Assembly (NCBI GenBank): GCA_030832095.1
Contig: JAURJT010000064.1
Location: forward strand, 62,001 to 126,000
Reading direction: 5' to 3'
DNA from: Gammaproteobacteria bacterium
Lineage (GTDB): Bacteria > Pseudomonadota > Gammaproteobacteria > Burkholderiales > Burkholderiaceae_B
DNA: 64,000 nt
Positions 37,157 to 46,697 of this stretch are shown here, in pieces. The notes beneath the pieces were generated by a model that worked only from the letters and a program-made list of their open reading frames with translations, did no database searches and had not been told where the DNA came from. How positions within the stretch are numbered: the first letter of the stretch is position 1; every line of letters begins with the position of its first letter. Both the position numbers and the translations under genes were made by a program.

Positions 37157-37960
37157 TTACTCTTTATAACTACCGTCAGTCTTATCTAGCTGGCGCAGCA
37201 TCGCCGGCCATTCAAGTACACCGTAACGGCGCGTCACACTTGGGTTCCATTGCGCGTTTGCCTTTGCCACCACAGCCGCGGGTGGAATAATCAATTCGGC
37301 ATTGCAAGCCATCGCGTCAACCTGTACTTTGCACGCAAGTTCAAGTCGATAGATACTGTTAAACGCCTCGGGGATCGAGGGCCCCAACGCCAACAACCCA
37401 TGGTTATGCAAGATCATCACCTCAGCGTCGCCTAAATCACGCTGCAAACTCTTTTGCTCTGACAGATCAACCGAGATCCCTTCGAAGTGGTGATATGCGA
37501 CTTTACCAAACCGAGTTGCGGTTTGCGTCAACGGTAACAACCCGCACTTCAGAGTCGACACCGTCATGCCAGCACGCGTATGGGTGTGAATAATACAAGC
37601 GGCGTCTGGGCGAGCAGAATGGATTGCGCTATGAATCACAAAGCCCGTACGATTGATGCCATAGTCTTCATTCGGACGATCAACAATATTGCCATCAATA
37701 TCAATTTTGATCAGACTCGAGGCCGTAATTTCTGTGTACAGCAAACCATAAGGATTGATGAGATAGTGATTAGGCTCACCTGGCACCATCGCTGAAATAT
37801 GATTTGCAATCATGTCAGTCATGCCATAAAGCGCTACTAAGCGATAGCAGGCAGCGAGTTCAACACGTGTTTGCCATTCTTGCGCACTCACCCGGGCTTT
37901 TAAGGGGCCTGGGGGAATTTTGGCTGCACTGCTCATCATGATTGGTGAAACGTCGTTCAT
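37157..37960 (-). CDS. Class II aldolase/adducin family protein
   Basis: A 267-residue cytosolic protein with the metal-binding class II aldolase fold. Zinc histidines are in CIIHTHTRAGMTVSTL, and a third is in MILHNHGLLALGPSIPEAF. NHISAMVPGEPNHYLINPYGLLYTEITASSLIKID is the N-terminal substrate region. Relatives split or decarboxylate sugar phosphates and other hydroxy acids. ATG 37960 follows GGAGA. It is located after a PrpD gene and before the sensor kinase. The substrate is unknown. Confidence 0.88.
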   Translation of the reverse strand: MNDVSPIMMSSAAKIPPGPLKARVSAQEWQTRVELAACYRLVALYGMTDMIANHISAMVPGEPNHYLINPYGLLYTEITASSLIKIDIDGNIVDRPNEDYGINRTGFVIHSAIHSARPDAACIIHTHTRAGMTVSTLKCGLLPLTQTATRFGKVAYHHFEGISVDLSEQKSLQRDLGDAEVMILHNHGLLALGPSIPEAFNSIYRLELACKVQVDAMACNAELIIPPAAVVAKANAQWNPSVTRRYGVLEWPAMLRQLDKTDGSYKE

Positions 37961-37981
37961 ATGATCTCCTGATTTTTTGTT

Positions 37982-39322
37982 TTAATGTTGTGTGACTGTT
38001 AATAGTTTGCCTAGTTTAGAAACGTCATCGAGCCCTTCGAGATTCATCACCAAATCATGCACAAGTTGGGCGCGTGCGCCCAGTACCTCTTGCGTATGAG
38101 CAAAAAACTTCTCGACAATTTCAGAGCTTTGAAGAGGCCACTCTGGCTCGCCGCGTGCGTTATCGACAGCATGCTTAAAAATCTTGCCATTTGACAGTTC
38201 AATCTCGATTGTCGCTGCACGCTTTTCAGGGTAACCGAGATCAAGCTTAGGATCGGCTATGACTTGAATTTTTTTCATGAACGCTCGTATTGCAGGCTCT
38301 TGCAGGCGCGACTCAGTGTATTGAAAGATCGAAGCATTGCCGTGCAACAGTGCGACAGCCACAGAAAATCCAATACTAAACTGGGTCTGCTCTGCTGTAA
38401 CCGGATTTTCAATCGAAGCCGCCAACGTCACTTTGTCGACCGCAATGCGCATCGCAACGATTGCTGCAGGGTCTATCTGCTCTTGCCTGACGACTTCTAA
38501 GGCCACATCAAGTGGCGCATGATTACCTCGGCAGCCAGCATGCCTCTTTAGATAGGTTTCAGAAATCCTGTACTCGCGCCCCAGACCGAGCAGGGCTGTT
38601 GAGTGAGCAGACGATCCACCGAACGCAGGCAAAAACCCTTTTTCGAACACCTCTGGGGCACCATGCAGGCCCGAACGGGCAAACAAAGCCGCGACAATGC
38701 CTCCTTCACAGCCCCGCGCAACCTGCAAGGGTTGTGTCGTTGAGGCTTTAAGTGCTTCTTTCATCCCGACGCCAAGATTCGCAGCAATCGCTAAGGCATC
38801 AGCGGCAGCCCCTGCGGGAAGCCCGAACAGACGTGCCACCCCAGCCGCAGATGAGACCGCCGCCAAGATCGCGGTTGGCTGAAAGCCTCGACCAACGTTT
38901 TCAGGATAGGTATCGCGACCGAGCCTTAAAAAAACTTCGTAGCCTGCAACTGTCGAGGCGATCAATTCAGCCCCTGAGCAGTGCAACGCTTCAGCTTGTG
39001 CAAACACAGCTGGAATCACCACCGAGGAGGGATGACCACCGGTAAAACGTGAGCCGTCCTCAAGATACGTGCCGTGGGTGGCGTAAGAATTCGCGAGCGC
39101 TGCTTCGCGCGCACTCGCCAGGTACGGCAGCCCCCATACATGCGACACCTTTGTATCAGATTCAAAGAGTTCAATGACCGGACGACTCAAACCCAGTTGG
39201 GCACCTGCGATACCAACGCCTAAGGTATCTAACATTCGTAATTTGATCGCGCTAATGATGTCTTCAGGCAAATCGCTGAGTACCACCTGCGAGACGAACT
39301 CTCCAAACTTTGCCGCAATCAT
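37982..39322 (-). CDS. MmgE/PrpD family protein
   Basis: A 446-residue PrpD-family enzyme. Signatures are IKLRMLDTLGVGIAGAQLG, the ATHGTYLEDGSRFTGGHPSSVVIPA segment, which replaces the usual DYDDTH form with EDGSRF, and AFGGSSAHSTALLGLG. The altered segment suggests a substrate different from methylcitrate. It starts two bases after the Bug-protein stop, so the two are one transcript. The operon also has a lyase and an aldolase, which suggests breakdown of a dicarboxylate. Confidence 0.88.
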   Translation of the reverse strand: MIAAKFGEFVSQVVLSDLPEDIISAIKLRMLDTLGVGIAGAQLGLSRPVIELFESDTKVSHVWGLPYLASAREAALANSYATHGTYLEDGSRFTGGHPSSVVIPAVFAQAEALHCSGAELIASTVAGYEVFLRLGRDTYPENVGRGFQPTAILAAVSSAAGVARLFGLPAGAAADALAIAANLGVGMKEALKASTTQPLQVARGCEGGIVAALFARSGLHGAPEVFEKGFLPAFGGSSAHSTALLGLGREYRISETYLKRHAGCRGNHAPLDVALEVVRQEQIDPAAIVAMRIAVDKVTLAASIENPVTAEQTQFSIGFSVAVALLHGNASIFQYTESRLQEPAIRAFMKKIQVIADPKLDLGYPEKRAATIEIELSNGKIFKHAVDNARGEPEWPLQSSEIVEKFFAHTQEVLGARAQLVHDLVMNLEGLDDVSKLGKLLTVTQH

Positions 39323-39324
39323 GG

Positions 39325-40299
39325 TTATTCAGCTCTCAGATTCAAGTCAGCGATGACTTTTTTCCACTTTGCGACATCAGCGCGTAATTTTTGAGTGAAT
39401 GAAGCCGAACTATCAGCCACAATTTCAGCACCTTCGCTAGCAAATTTCTTACGTATGTCGGGTAAATTCAATACCGCCACAATATCTTTGTTCAGTTGAT
39501 CAAGAATCGGTTGAGTTGTTTTAGCCGGCGCGAAGACACCGTACCAAGTATCGGCTTCATACCCCGTCAAGCCTGCTTCGGCGATAGTTGGAATTTCGGC
39601 AGCGACTGCTGGTCGTTTGGCACTGGTTGTTGCAAGTGCCCGTAGCTTGCCACTTTCAATGTGCTGTAAGACAACTGGGGCGTTAGCAATCCACACTTGA
39701 GTCTGACCACCCAGCATGTCGGCCATTGCTGGGCCACTCCCTTTATACGGAACATGAGTGATCTGTATCCCCGCCATACTTTTAAAAATCTCAGTCGCCA
39801 AGTGCGAGGGGCTTCCGTTTCCTGGCGAGGCATAATTCAACTTGTTCGGATTAGCTTTAGCGTAAGCAATTAGGTCGGCCATCGTTTTAACAGGGACTGA
39901 TGGATGGACCACAAGAATATTAGGTGTGTTAGCAACCATTGTGATCGCAGCAAAATCAACCGTCGAATCAAAACCTGGATTGGCGTAGAGGCTTTGATTC
40001 ACAGCGTGTGTGCCCAGCACACCAAAGATCAACGTGTACCCATCAGGTGCAGCGTCGGCAGCAGCCTTGGTTCCGATGTTTCCGCCTGCGCCGCCACGGT
40101 TCTCAACAATGACTGGTTGGCCCCATTTCTCTGACAACTTTTGCGCAATGGGTCTGGCTAAAATATCAGTTCCGCCACCAGGCGGAAAAGGCACAATTAA
40201 CTTAACAGGTTTATTTGGATAATCTTGCGCCTGAGTAAAAGAAGAACACCCGAGCGCCAACGCCGCACATAGCCAAGCAATCTTAAAATCCATTTTCAT
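39325..40299 (-). CDS. Bug-type tripartite tricarboxylate transporter substrate-binding protein
   Basis: A 324-residue periplasmic protein. ATG 40299 follows TTGGAGAA and overlaps the lyase stop (TAATG). The signal peptide ends in SSFTQAQ. Motifs are YPNKPVKLIVPFPPGGGTDILARPIAQKL, VIVENRGGAGGNIGTKAAADAAPDGYTLIFG and ITHVPYKGSGPAMADMLGG. No TctAB genes are near. In the operon lyase, Bug, PrpD, aldolase it probably delivers the substrate, or reports it to the downstream two-component system, as known for some Bug proteins. Confidence 0.94.
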   Translation of the reverse strand: MKMDFKIAWLCAALALGCSSFTQAQDYPNKPVKLIVPFPPGGGTDILARPIAQKLSEKWGQPVIVENRGGAGGNIGTKAAADAAPDGYTLIFGVLGTHAVNQSLYANPGFDSTVDFAAITMVANTPNILVVHPSVPVKTMADLIAYAKANPNKLNYASPGNGSPSHLATEIFKSMAGIQITHVPYKGSGPAMADMLGGQTQVWIANAPVVLQHIESGKLRALATTSAKRPAVAAEIPTIAEAGLTGYEADTWYGVFAPAKTTQPILDQLNKDIVAVLNLPDIRKKFASEGAEIVADSSASFTQKLRADVAKWKKVIADLNLRAE

Positions 40300-41642
40300 T
40301 ATTTTCTCCAAGAGCGCATACGATCAACCATCTCGGGTGCAGCACCTAAATAATTTGCAGGGTCGCACAGGCGATCAATCGTCGCCCGATCCAGCTTGCC
40401 TGAAATTTTTACGTCTGTGTACAGCACCTCGGCAAGCTTGAGACCCTTGGTAGCGGCCACTCGACAAGCGTCGTACACCACGTCATGGGCAGTTTGTCGC
40501 CCGATAAAAGGGGCTAATCCCATCATCACCGCTTCGGCCACAATCAAGCCACCAGAAAGATCCAAGTTTTTCAGCATTCGGGCCGTGTCAACCTCTAAGC
40601 CACTGAGCATAAATTTCGCCTGGTGTAATGCCCCTGCGGTCAAAATAAAAGACTCTGGGATGGCGGCCCACTCAATGTGCCAGGGGCCCGTTGCACGCTC
40701 AAAGTCTTGCACCATGGCATCAAGCGCCAAGCCCGCGTGCTGACGCACTGCCTTTGAAGCGCTGAGCATCAGTTCACAGGAAATCGGATTACGCTTTTGC
40801 GGCATGGTGCTTGAAGCCCCACGCCCTTTAACGAAGGGCTCGAAAGCCTCGCCAAGCTCATTGGTCATCATCAACATAATGTCCAACGCGATTTTGCCCA
40901 GAGACCCCGTCACCAACGCCAAAAACTGGATTGTCTCGGTCAACCCATCGCGTGCAACATGCCACGTCACAGGCGCAGCCTCAAGCTCTAGTTCGGTCAT
41001 CAGCGCAGCGTGTACCGCCAGCCCTTGCGAACCCAAAGACGCGAGCGTGCCCGCAGCGCCGCCAAACTGACCAATCAACACACGAGGCTTAAGCTGAAGC
41101 AGCCGCTCGCGATGCCGTCTGACCATCAGCAGCCAAACTGCCACTTTATAACCAAAGGTGATTGGCAACGCATGTTGCAGATGCGTGCGCCCCGCCATTG
41201 GCGCATCACGGTACTGCGCCGCCAACGCGTCAAGGATTTGATCAAGTTCGTTCAAATCGGCTTCAATAATGCTTAACCCGGCTCGCACTTGCAGTACGGT
41301 CGCCGTATCCATAATGTCTTGTGTGGTGGCACCCCAATGCAAATACTCGCCCTCGGGCCCGCACATCTTTGATAACTGATGCACCAACGGCAAGATAGGA
41401 TACCCAACGATTTCGGTTTCGCGTTTGAGTTCAACCATGTCAAGCTTGTTCGAATCAGCCTTTTGCGCGATCACAGCAGCCGCTTGCGCTGGGATCACCC
41501 CAAGTTTGCCCTGCACTTTGGCCAAGGCGATTTCAGTTTCGGTATAGCGATAAACGGTAGCGGCGTCGTCAAACACCGCTCGCATCGCAGCGGTACCAAA
41601 CATATCTTTAAAAATTGACGACTCAAGCATCGAGATGGGCAT
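40299..41642 (-). CDS. Adenylosuccinate lyase/3-carboxymuconate cycloisomerase-like lyase
   Basis: A 447-residue member of the fumarase/aspartase superfamily. The signature is GRGASSTMPQKRNPISCE, with the preceding HWGATTQDIMDTATVLQ and GRTHLQHALPITFG. The sequence is closest in style to PcaB (3-carboxy-cis,cis-muconate cycloisomerase), but no other protocatechuate genes are present, so it may cleave another substituted succinate. A possible second start is ATG 41630 (MLESS). A strong promoter lies 30 bases upstream at 41672-41700. It is the first gene of the operon running to the aldolase and perhaps to the kinase. Confidence 0.86.
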   Translation of the reverse strand: MPISMLESSIFKDMFGTAAMRAVFDDAATVYRYTETEIALAKVQGKLGVIPAQAAAVIAQKADSNKLDMVELKRETEIVGYPILPLVHQLSKMCGPEGEYLHWGATTQDIMDTATVLQVRAGLSIIEADLNELDQILDALAAQYRDAPMAGRTHLQHALPITFGYKVAVWLLMVRRHRERLLQLKPRVLIGQFGGAAGTLASLGSQGLAVHAALMTELELEAAPVTWHVARDGLTETIQFLALVTGSLGKIALDIMLMMTNELGEAFEPFVKGRGASSTMPQKRNPISCELMLSASKAVRQHAGLALDAMVQDFERATGPWHIEWAAIPESFILTAGALHQAKFMLSGLEVDTARMLKNLDLSGGLIVAEAVMMGLAPFIGRQTAHDVVYDACRVAATKGLKLAEVLYTDVKISGKLDRATIDRLCDPANYLGAAPEMVDRMRSWRK

Positions 41643-41671
41643 AGGGGTGTCGCTATGAAAGGGGATGCCCT

Positions 41672-41700
41672 ATATTAGGAGGGTGCTTTTGACTCGTCAA
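41672..41700 (-). promoter_or_regulatory. Sigma-70 promoter of the lyase operon
   Basis: On the minus strand TTGACG (41695-41700), a 17-base spacer and TAATAT (41672-41677) fit the sigma-70 consensus well. The -10 lies 30 bases before the lyase ATG. Confidence 0.7.
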
Positions 41701-41905
41701 CGTCGCCGCGCAGTCCCTTGTATAGAGCAACACGGCGTTAACCCTAGTTTCAAGGTTGCGAAGTCAGCAAAAGCCGGCAAATAACCAAGCTTGATGCTAT
41801 AAAGACTGGGCGGCAGGTCGCGTGCTTCGCTATGATTCTTGTTTGCTTGACCCTGATCCCTGCCGGATTAACCTTGATCCCGTTACCCTAAAAGACTCGA
41901 CTGCC

Positions 41906-42898
41906 ATGAATTTTCATTTTGCATACAAACTATTGTTATCCGCCACCTTGGGCGTGGCAGCGTTACTGCCAAGCGCTTCAGCGTTGGCGCAAGATTACCC
42001 CTCACGCAACATCACAATGGTGATGCCCTACGCTGCGGGCGGTCCTGGCGACATCATTACTCGGCTCTTCGCTTCTTCCATGCAAAAGCAATTAGGCCAA
42101 ACGATTGTGGTCGACAACCCAGCGGGTGCGGGCGGCAGCATTGGCACGGCGAAGGTGGCGCGGTCTGCACCAGATGGCTACACGCTGCTGATGATTCATA
42201 TCAGCCATGCCACCAACGTGTTGATGATTAAAAACTTGCCCTATAGCCCGATTGATGATTTTGAACCGATCGGCTTGGCAACTGTAGGGCCGATGGTAGT
42301 GACTGGGCGCAAAGATCTGCCAACCAAAGATGCCAAAGAATTTATTGCTTATATCAAAGACAACGCCTCTAAGATCAGCATGGGTCATGCAGGCATTGGC
42401 TCTGCCTCGCACCTTTGCAGCCTGATGTTCATGGACGCGTTAGACGTCAAACTGACTCTCGTGCCCTATAAGGGCGCAGCCCCAGCCATTAACGACTTGA
42501 TGGGTGGGCAGATTGACATCATGTGCGACCAAACCACAAGCACCTTGCCCGCAATTAGTGGCGGCCGTATTAAGGCCTACGCAGTGGCCGGTACGAAACG
42601 ACTGCCTTCGTTGCCAGACCTACCCGCGCTCACCGAGGTGGGTGTCAAGGGCTTTGATATCAGCATCTGGTTTGGTCTGTATGCCCCTAAAGGCACCCCA
42701 AAACCAATCATTGACAAGCTATCAGCCGCCTTGGCCGCAGCCGTCGTCGATCCCGACGTGAAAGCGAAGCTCGACAGCATCAGCACCGCTCCTGTGTCGC
42801 CCGACATGGCTGTGCCCGCTAAGCTACGTGACCATTTGAAAAATGAAATTGAAACACTCAGGCCTTTACTGCTGAAATCTGGGATTACACCGAATTGA
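41906..42898 (+). CDS. Bug-type tripartite tricarboxylate transporter substrate-binding protein
   Basis: A 330-residue periplasmic protein. ATG 41906 gives a signal peptide ending in ASALAQ; the longer open frame before it lacks family similarity. Motifs are YPSRNITMVMPYAAGGPGDIITRLFASSM, IVVDNPAGAGGSIGTAKVARSAPDGYTLL and LVPYKGAAPAINDLMGGQIDIM. It is a single gene on the plus strand with no permease partner. Its terminator-like hairpin is shared with the convergent ABC binding protein. Confidence 0.93.
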   Translation: MNFHFAYKLLLSATLGVAALLPSASALAQDYPSRNITMVMPYAAGGPGDIITRLFASSMQKQLGQTIVVDNPAGAGGSIGTAKVARSAPDGYTLLMIHISHATNVLMIKNLPYSPIDDFEPIGLATVGPMVVTGRKDLPTKDAKEFIAYIKDNASKISMGHAGIGSASHLCSLMFMDALDVKLTLVPYKGAAPAINDLMGGQIDIMCDQTTSTLPAISGGRIKAYAVAGTKRLPSLPDLPALTEVGVKGFDISIWFGLYAPKGTPKPIIDKLSAALAAAVVDPDVKAKLDSISTAPVSPDMAVPAKLRDHLKNEIETLRPLLLKSGITPN

Positions 42899-42907
42899 AC
42901 TCAACAA

Positions 42908-42941
42908 TCGCAGGGCACTCAATTCGAAAGTTGCCCTGCGA
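42908..42941. terminator. Bidirectional terminator-like hairpin between convergent genes
   Basis: TCGCAGGGCA and TGCCCTGCGA form a perfect ten-base stem around a 14-base loop, between the stops of the Bug protein (plus) and the Liv binding protein (minus). There is no long T-run on either side. It may act as a bidirectional terminator or as an mRNA end-stabilising stem. Confidence 0.65.
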
Positions 42942-42954
42942 CGGTTCAACTACC

Positions 42955-44253
42955 TTAGACGGGCATCTTGTTTAACTCAGTACGCACGGGCAATTGCTTG
43001 AGCAAATCTTCCTTTGAAATTCGCTGCTTCACCTCGTAACGTCCATTTTCGACTCGACTAATGTAGTGATCGAGTATGCCGGCGTGATCCTCTTTACGGA
43101 TAATCTTATCGCCTTGAGGATGTCCGATTGAATTTTTTAAGCTCATTCCCTCTAAGGCTCGAATCACGCCCTCAACATCTTTGCGTGATTGGTATCCAGA
43201 GGATTCTATCGCGGCTTTTAGTGCGAACAGATCTTCCCAAGATTGCCAAGCATGGCTCTTGGCCATGACAAGCTTTCCGTTTTTCTCGCGCGCATAAACT
43301 TCATCGACATTCATTGCAGCAATGAACTCTTTATGAAATGCATCGTCCTTGTACTTCGCGACGCGAGGAAAATTTTCTAACAGATAAACGCCTTCGGCTG
43401 CACCCTGTATCTCATTTGGATCAATGGCTTCCATTGTCCCATTGACGGAATACATCTTTAGTTTTTTATCGAGGCCCATCGATTTAGCTTGCGTAAAAAA
43501 AGCAACCGAGAGCGATCCAAAGAAAATAGAAAATAGCACTTCTGTATCAGCCGGAACCTGTGCAAGATACGGCACCAAATCTTTTGCGTCCAACGGAACA
43601 GGTATGCCTTTCAACCAAGTTCCTCCTAAACGCTCAATGACGGCTTTCGCTTCGGCATTATGACTTTGCCCCCATGCGTAGTCCGCATAGATGACCGTCC
43701 ATTTTTTTCCTAAATTTTCAAGCGCCCACGGCACGCCAGCTGCGGCCATCGAGTAAGTGTCACTGCCCGTTCTAAAACTATAGCGAGTTCCTTTAGAGCC
43801 TGTCGCCTCAGTGGCTTCGCCTTGAGAAAAGTAGATGGTTTTGAGTTCTGTCGCAATCGGGATCGAAGCGAGCATCACCCCAGAATGCACCGAGCCGACG
43901 ACAAACTCAGCGTTACCTCGTTGAATCAGATTGCGCAGCTTTCTTGCCCCTGTTGCAGGATTGGACTCAGTATCTTCTGTCAAAAGCGTCACCTTGCGCT
44001 TCGCGATTCCACCCTCGGCATTGATTCGCTCAACGGCTTTTTTGGCGCAGAGATCATGCCAATGCCCCCAAGAGGCAAAACCGCCCGTAATCTCAGCATG
44101 GTGGCCAATCACAAGTGGGCCACTCGTTTGAGCGTAGAGATCTTTCATGATCGTCATATTGGCCAAACCAGCCGCCACTCCGCCTTTGAGCGCAAGGCTC
44201 AGCAAGCTACGACGACCCGAATTAGGTGATTCTTTGTCTGCGTGATCATCCAT
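42955..44253 (-). CDS. ABC transporter substrate-binding protein, branched-chain amino acid/amide type
   Basis: A 432-residue periplasmic protein of the Peripla_BP_6 family. The N-terminus has SGRRSLLSLALKGGVAAGL, a Tat-like twin-arginine signal. Domain features are VIGHHAEITGGFASWGHWHDLCAKKAVERINAEGGI and TEDTESNPATGARKLRNLI. The type is close to urea/short-amide binding proteins more than to LIV-binding protein. It is last in the liv-type operon. A nitrilase gene divergent from the regulator suggests that nitriles or amides are among its ligands. Confidence 0.88.
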   Translation of the reverse strand: MDDHADKESPNSGRRSLLSLALKGGVAAGLANMTIMKDLYAQTSGPLVIGHHAEITGGFASWGHWHDLCAKKAVERINAEGGIAKRKVTLLTEDTESNPATGARKLRNLIQRGNAEFVVGSVHSGVMLASIPIATELKTIYFSQGEATEATGSKGTRYSFRTGSDTYSMAAAGVPWALENLGKKWTVIYADYAWGQSHNAEAKAVIERLGGTWLKGIPVPLDAKDLVPYLAQVPADTEVLFSIFFGSLSVAFFTQAKSMGLDKKLKMYSVNGTMEAIDPNEIQGAAEGVYLLENFPRVAKYKDDAFHKEFIAAMNVDEVYAREKNGKLVMAKSHAWQSWEDLFALKAAIESSGYQSRKDVEGVIRALEGMSLKNSIGHPQGDKIIRKEDHAGILDHYISRVENGRYEVKQRISKEDLLKQLPVRTELNKMPV

Positions 44254-44282
44254 GTTGTAGTGCTCCTGTCAGGGTTAAGAGA

Positions 44283-44996
44283 CTAAATTTTGATATCCAG
44301 ATGCTCAGCGAGCATCTTTGGGTCAGACAAGATCGATTGTGTACTGGCATTCATCACGATCTTGCCTTTATCCATCACAAGTATCCGAGTGCACAACTCA
44401 AGAGCGGTTTTAACGTTTTGTTCAACCAACAAAATTCCAATGCCTTGCGCGTTAATTTTCTTTATTTCAGCCCGAATTTCAGACACGAGCTTTGGCATGA
44501 TTCCTTCGGTCGGTTCATCCAAAATGATCAGCTTTGGCTCCATGACCAGACAACGAGCAATCGACAACATCTGTTGCTCGCCACCAGATAAAGTGCCGCC
44601 GGGCTGTCCAAGCCTTTCTCTAAGTCGGGGAAATCTTTCAAACACGTATGCGACTAAATCATCGGGCGCCTTATCCTTGACGCCCAGAAACAAATTTTCT
44701 TTCACGCTCAAGTTGGGAAAAATACCGCGGCCTTGAGGCACATAACCGATTCCTAAATGAGGAATTCTATGTGGAGCCAATGCGTTAAGCTCTTGTCCCT
44801 CAAACGAGATCGACCCCTGAGTTGAAACCAACAAACCCATAATCGTTTTAAGAGTTGTCGTTTTACCCACACCGTTGCGCCCAAGAATACCTACCGCTTC
44901 GCCTTGCTCAATTTTAAAGGAGAGATTCTGCAAGACATTCACGCGACCGTACGACGCGTACACGCTCTTTAACTCGAGTACATGTTGCTTATTCAT
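44283..44996 (-). CDS. livF: ABC transporter ATP-binding protein, LivF-like
   Basis: A 237-residue ATPase of the hydrophobic amino acid transport class. Walker A is GILGRNGVGKTT, the signature is LSGGEQQMLSIARCL and Walker B is LIILDEPTEGIMP, the LivF form. ATG 44996, with GAGG at good spacing, overlaps the LivG stop by eight bases; GTG 45002 is the alternative. It works with LivG, LivM and LivH to drive uptake. Confidence 0.93.
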   Translation of the reverse strand: MNKQHVLELKSVYASYGRVNVLQNLSFKIEQGEAVGILGRNGVGKTTTLKTIMGLLVSTQGSISFEGQELNALAPHRIPHLGIGYVPQGRGIFPNLSVKENLFLGVKDKAPDDLVAYVFERFPRLRERLGQPGGTLSGGEQQMLSIARCLVMEPKLIILDEPTEGIMPKLVSEIRAEIKKINAQGIGILLVEQNVKTALELCTRILVMDKGKIVMNASTQSILSDPKMLAEHLDIKI

Positions 44997-45747
44997 CAGC
45001 ACGCACCTCGTCGACGCCGAAGTACACCTCTTTCACACTTTGATCCTCTGCAATTTCGCGTGGGGTGCCGCTAGCAAGTTTTCCACCAAACGCGAGTACC
45101 GTAATCTCCTCTGCGAGTTTAAACACCACATCCATGTCGTGCTCGATGATCACCACGTGCGTCTGTTGAGCGAGACTTGCAATCTTTGCCACGACTCTTT
45201 CGGTCTCTTGCGGGCTCATGCCGCACACCGGTTCATCGAAAAGAATCATGCGCGGACGCGTAATAATCGCCATGCCGATCTCTAGTAGCGCAACATCACC
45301 GTAAGACAACGTGCCCGCCTCTCTATCGCGAAATCGCTCAAGCTCAAGTTGCTCAATAACGCCCTCTACCTCTTCTCGCTCGAGACGATAATTTGCAGCT
45401 TTCTTAAAAGGATTCAAATGACCACGATGCGCCGACAGAGTGATCCAGAGATTTTCAAACACTGTCATGCTGTTAAATACGCTCTTAACCTGCAGAGTGC
45501 GCTTAATCCCCAGTCTTGAAATTTCGTGTATCGGCAAGTTTGTAATTTCACGACCTTCAAAAAAAATCCTACCAGAATCCGGCCTGATAAATCCAGTTAT
45601 CAAGTTAAACAGAGTTGTCTTACCAGCCCCGTTCGGTCCAATAATTGCATTGATTCTCCCCGGCATCAACGCAATACTTAAGTCACTGACGGCCTTGACT
45701 CCTCCAAATGCCTTGGATAGATGATCAATTTTCAAAAAAGGAATCAT
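44989..45747 (-). CDS. livG: ABC transporter ATP-binding protein, LivG-like
   Basis: A 252-residue ATPase. Walker A is AIIGPNGAGKTTLFNLITGFIRPDSG, the LivG signature, and the downstream LSYGDVALLEIGMAIITRPRMILFDEPVCGMSPQE carries the signature and Walker B. Unlike the LSGG of LivF, the signature is LSYGD. The start overlaps the LivM stop by four bases. The C-terminal ending EVYFGVDEVRAD is typical. Confidence 0.93.
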   Translation of the reverse strand: MIPFLKIDHLSKAFGGVKAVSDLSIALMPGRINAIIGPNGAGKTTLFNLITGFIRPDSGRIFFEGREITNLPIHEISRLGIKRTLQVKSVFNSMTVFENLWITLSAHRGHLNPFKKAANYRLEREEVEGVIEQLELERFRDREAGTLSYGDVALLEIGMAIITRPRMILFDEPVCGMSPQETERVVAKIASLAQQTHVVIIEHDMDVVFKLAEEITVLAFGGKLASGTPREIAEDQSVKEVYFGVDEVRADE

Positions 45748-46697
45748 GCGCCCCTCTTCAGAACATATTTTTTCCAGAGCCCAACAATCCCTTCAGGAGC
45801 AAAGATCACAATGCAAATTGCAAAAGCGCCCACAATCAGGGCATAGTGCTGCCAATGGCTCGAAACGATCTCTCTGATCAGAATAAAAATTCCGGTCCCG
45901 ATTGCCGGGCCTAAGATTGTGCCAATCCCACCGACTATTGCCCAGACGACACCCTCACCTGAGACGTGATAGAACATATAAGACGCAGAGGCATATCGCC
46001 CAAACAAGGCAAACAAGGTCCCCGAGACTCCGGCCAAAAAACCCGCAATCACAAATGCTGCGAGTCGTAGCCGATAGACATGAATACCGATGAGCGATGC
46101 CCTGACATCGTTATCGCGGATGGCAATCAAAGACCGACCAAAAGCACTTGCCATCACAATTCGAATAAGCCAAAAACACAAGGCGACAACAATTAACATA
46201 AAAAAATATTGCGTTGTCGCATTCGTCAGGCTGACCTTGTAACTCCCCCCAAGCGCGATATCAGGTAGCGAAAAATTGATACCATCGTCCCCACCTGTCA
46301 GCGACTTAAAGGTCAGAGCCAAGAAGTACATGATCAAAGAAAACACGACCGTGATAATCGCAAAATAATGCCAAGTTAAGCGCACCGCCAGAATTCCGGT
46401 TAAAAAAGCAATCACAGTGGCACTCAATGGGCCCAAGAAAAACGCGGGCCAAAAAGAAAGATGCAACTCAGTGATGCCAAGCGCGACGCCATACATCCCA
46501 AATCCAAAGTACAACGCCTGACCAAACGAGAGCAGCCCGACATAACCAAATAAAAAGTTAATACTTGCCGCAAAACATGACCAAATTACGATCTCGGTCA
46601 AGATGCTCAGCCAAAAAGGGTCACCAAGCCAGGTAATCAGCCATGGCGCGAGTAACAGTGCAGAAAACAAACCTGCGTAGCCTAAGCCGGTCCTCAT
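45744..46697 (-). CDS. livM: Branched-chain amino acid/amide ABC permease, LivM-like
   Basis: A 317-residue membrane protein with eight to nine hydrophobic segments. Family motifs are CFAASINFLFGYVGLLSFGQALYFGFGMYG and the cytoplasmic loop VMASAFGRSLIAIRDNDVRASLIGI. It pairs with LivH. The stop overlaps the LivG start, and the start overlaps the LivH stop (ATGA). Confidence 0.93.
   Translation of the reverse strand: MRTGLGYAGLFSALLLAPWLITWLGDPFWLSILTEIVIWSCFAASINFLFGYVGLLSFGQALYFGFGMYGVALGITELHLSFWPAFFLGPLSATVIAFLTGILAVRLTWHYFAIITVVFSLIMYFLALTFKSLTGGDDGINFSLPDIALGGSYKVSLTNATTQYFFMLIVVALCFWLIRIVMASAFGRSLIAIRDNDVRASLIGIHVYRLRLAAFVIAGFLAGVSGTLFALFGRYASASYMFYHVSGEGVVWAIVGGIGTILGPAIGTGIFILIREIVSSHWQHYALIVGAFAICIVIFAPEGIVGLWKKYVLKRGA

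Noticed and set aside
40299..41642. Protocatechuate pathway locus (pcaB)
   Set aside because: No other pca genes occur in the window, so only the superfamily is called.
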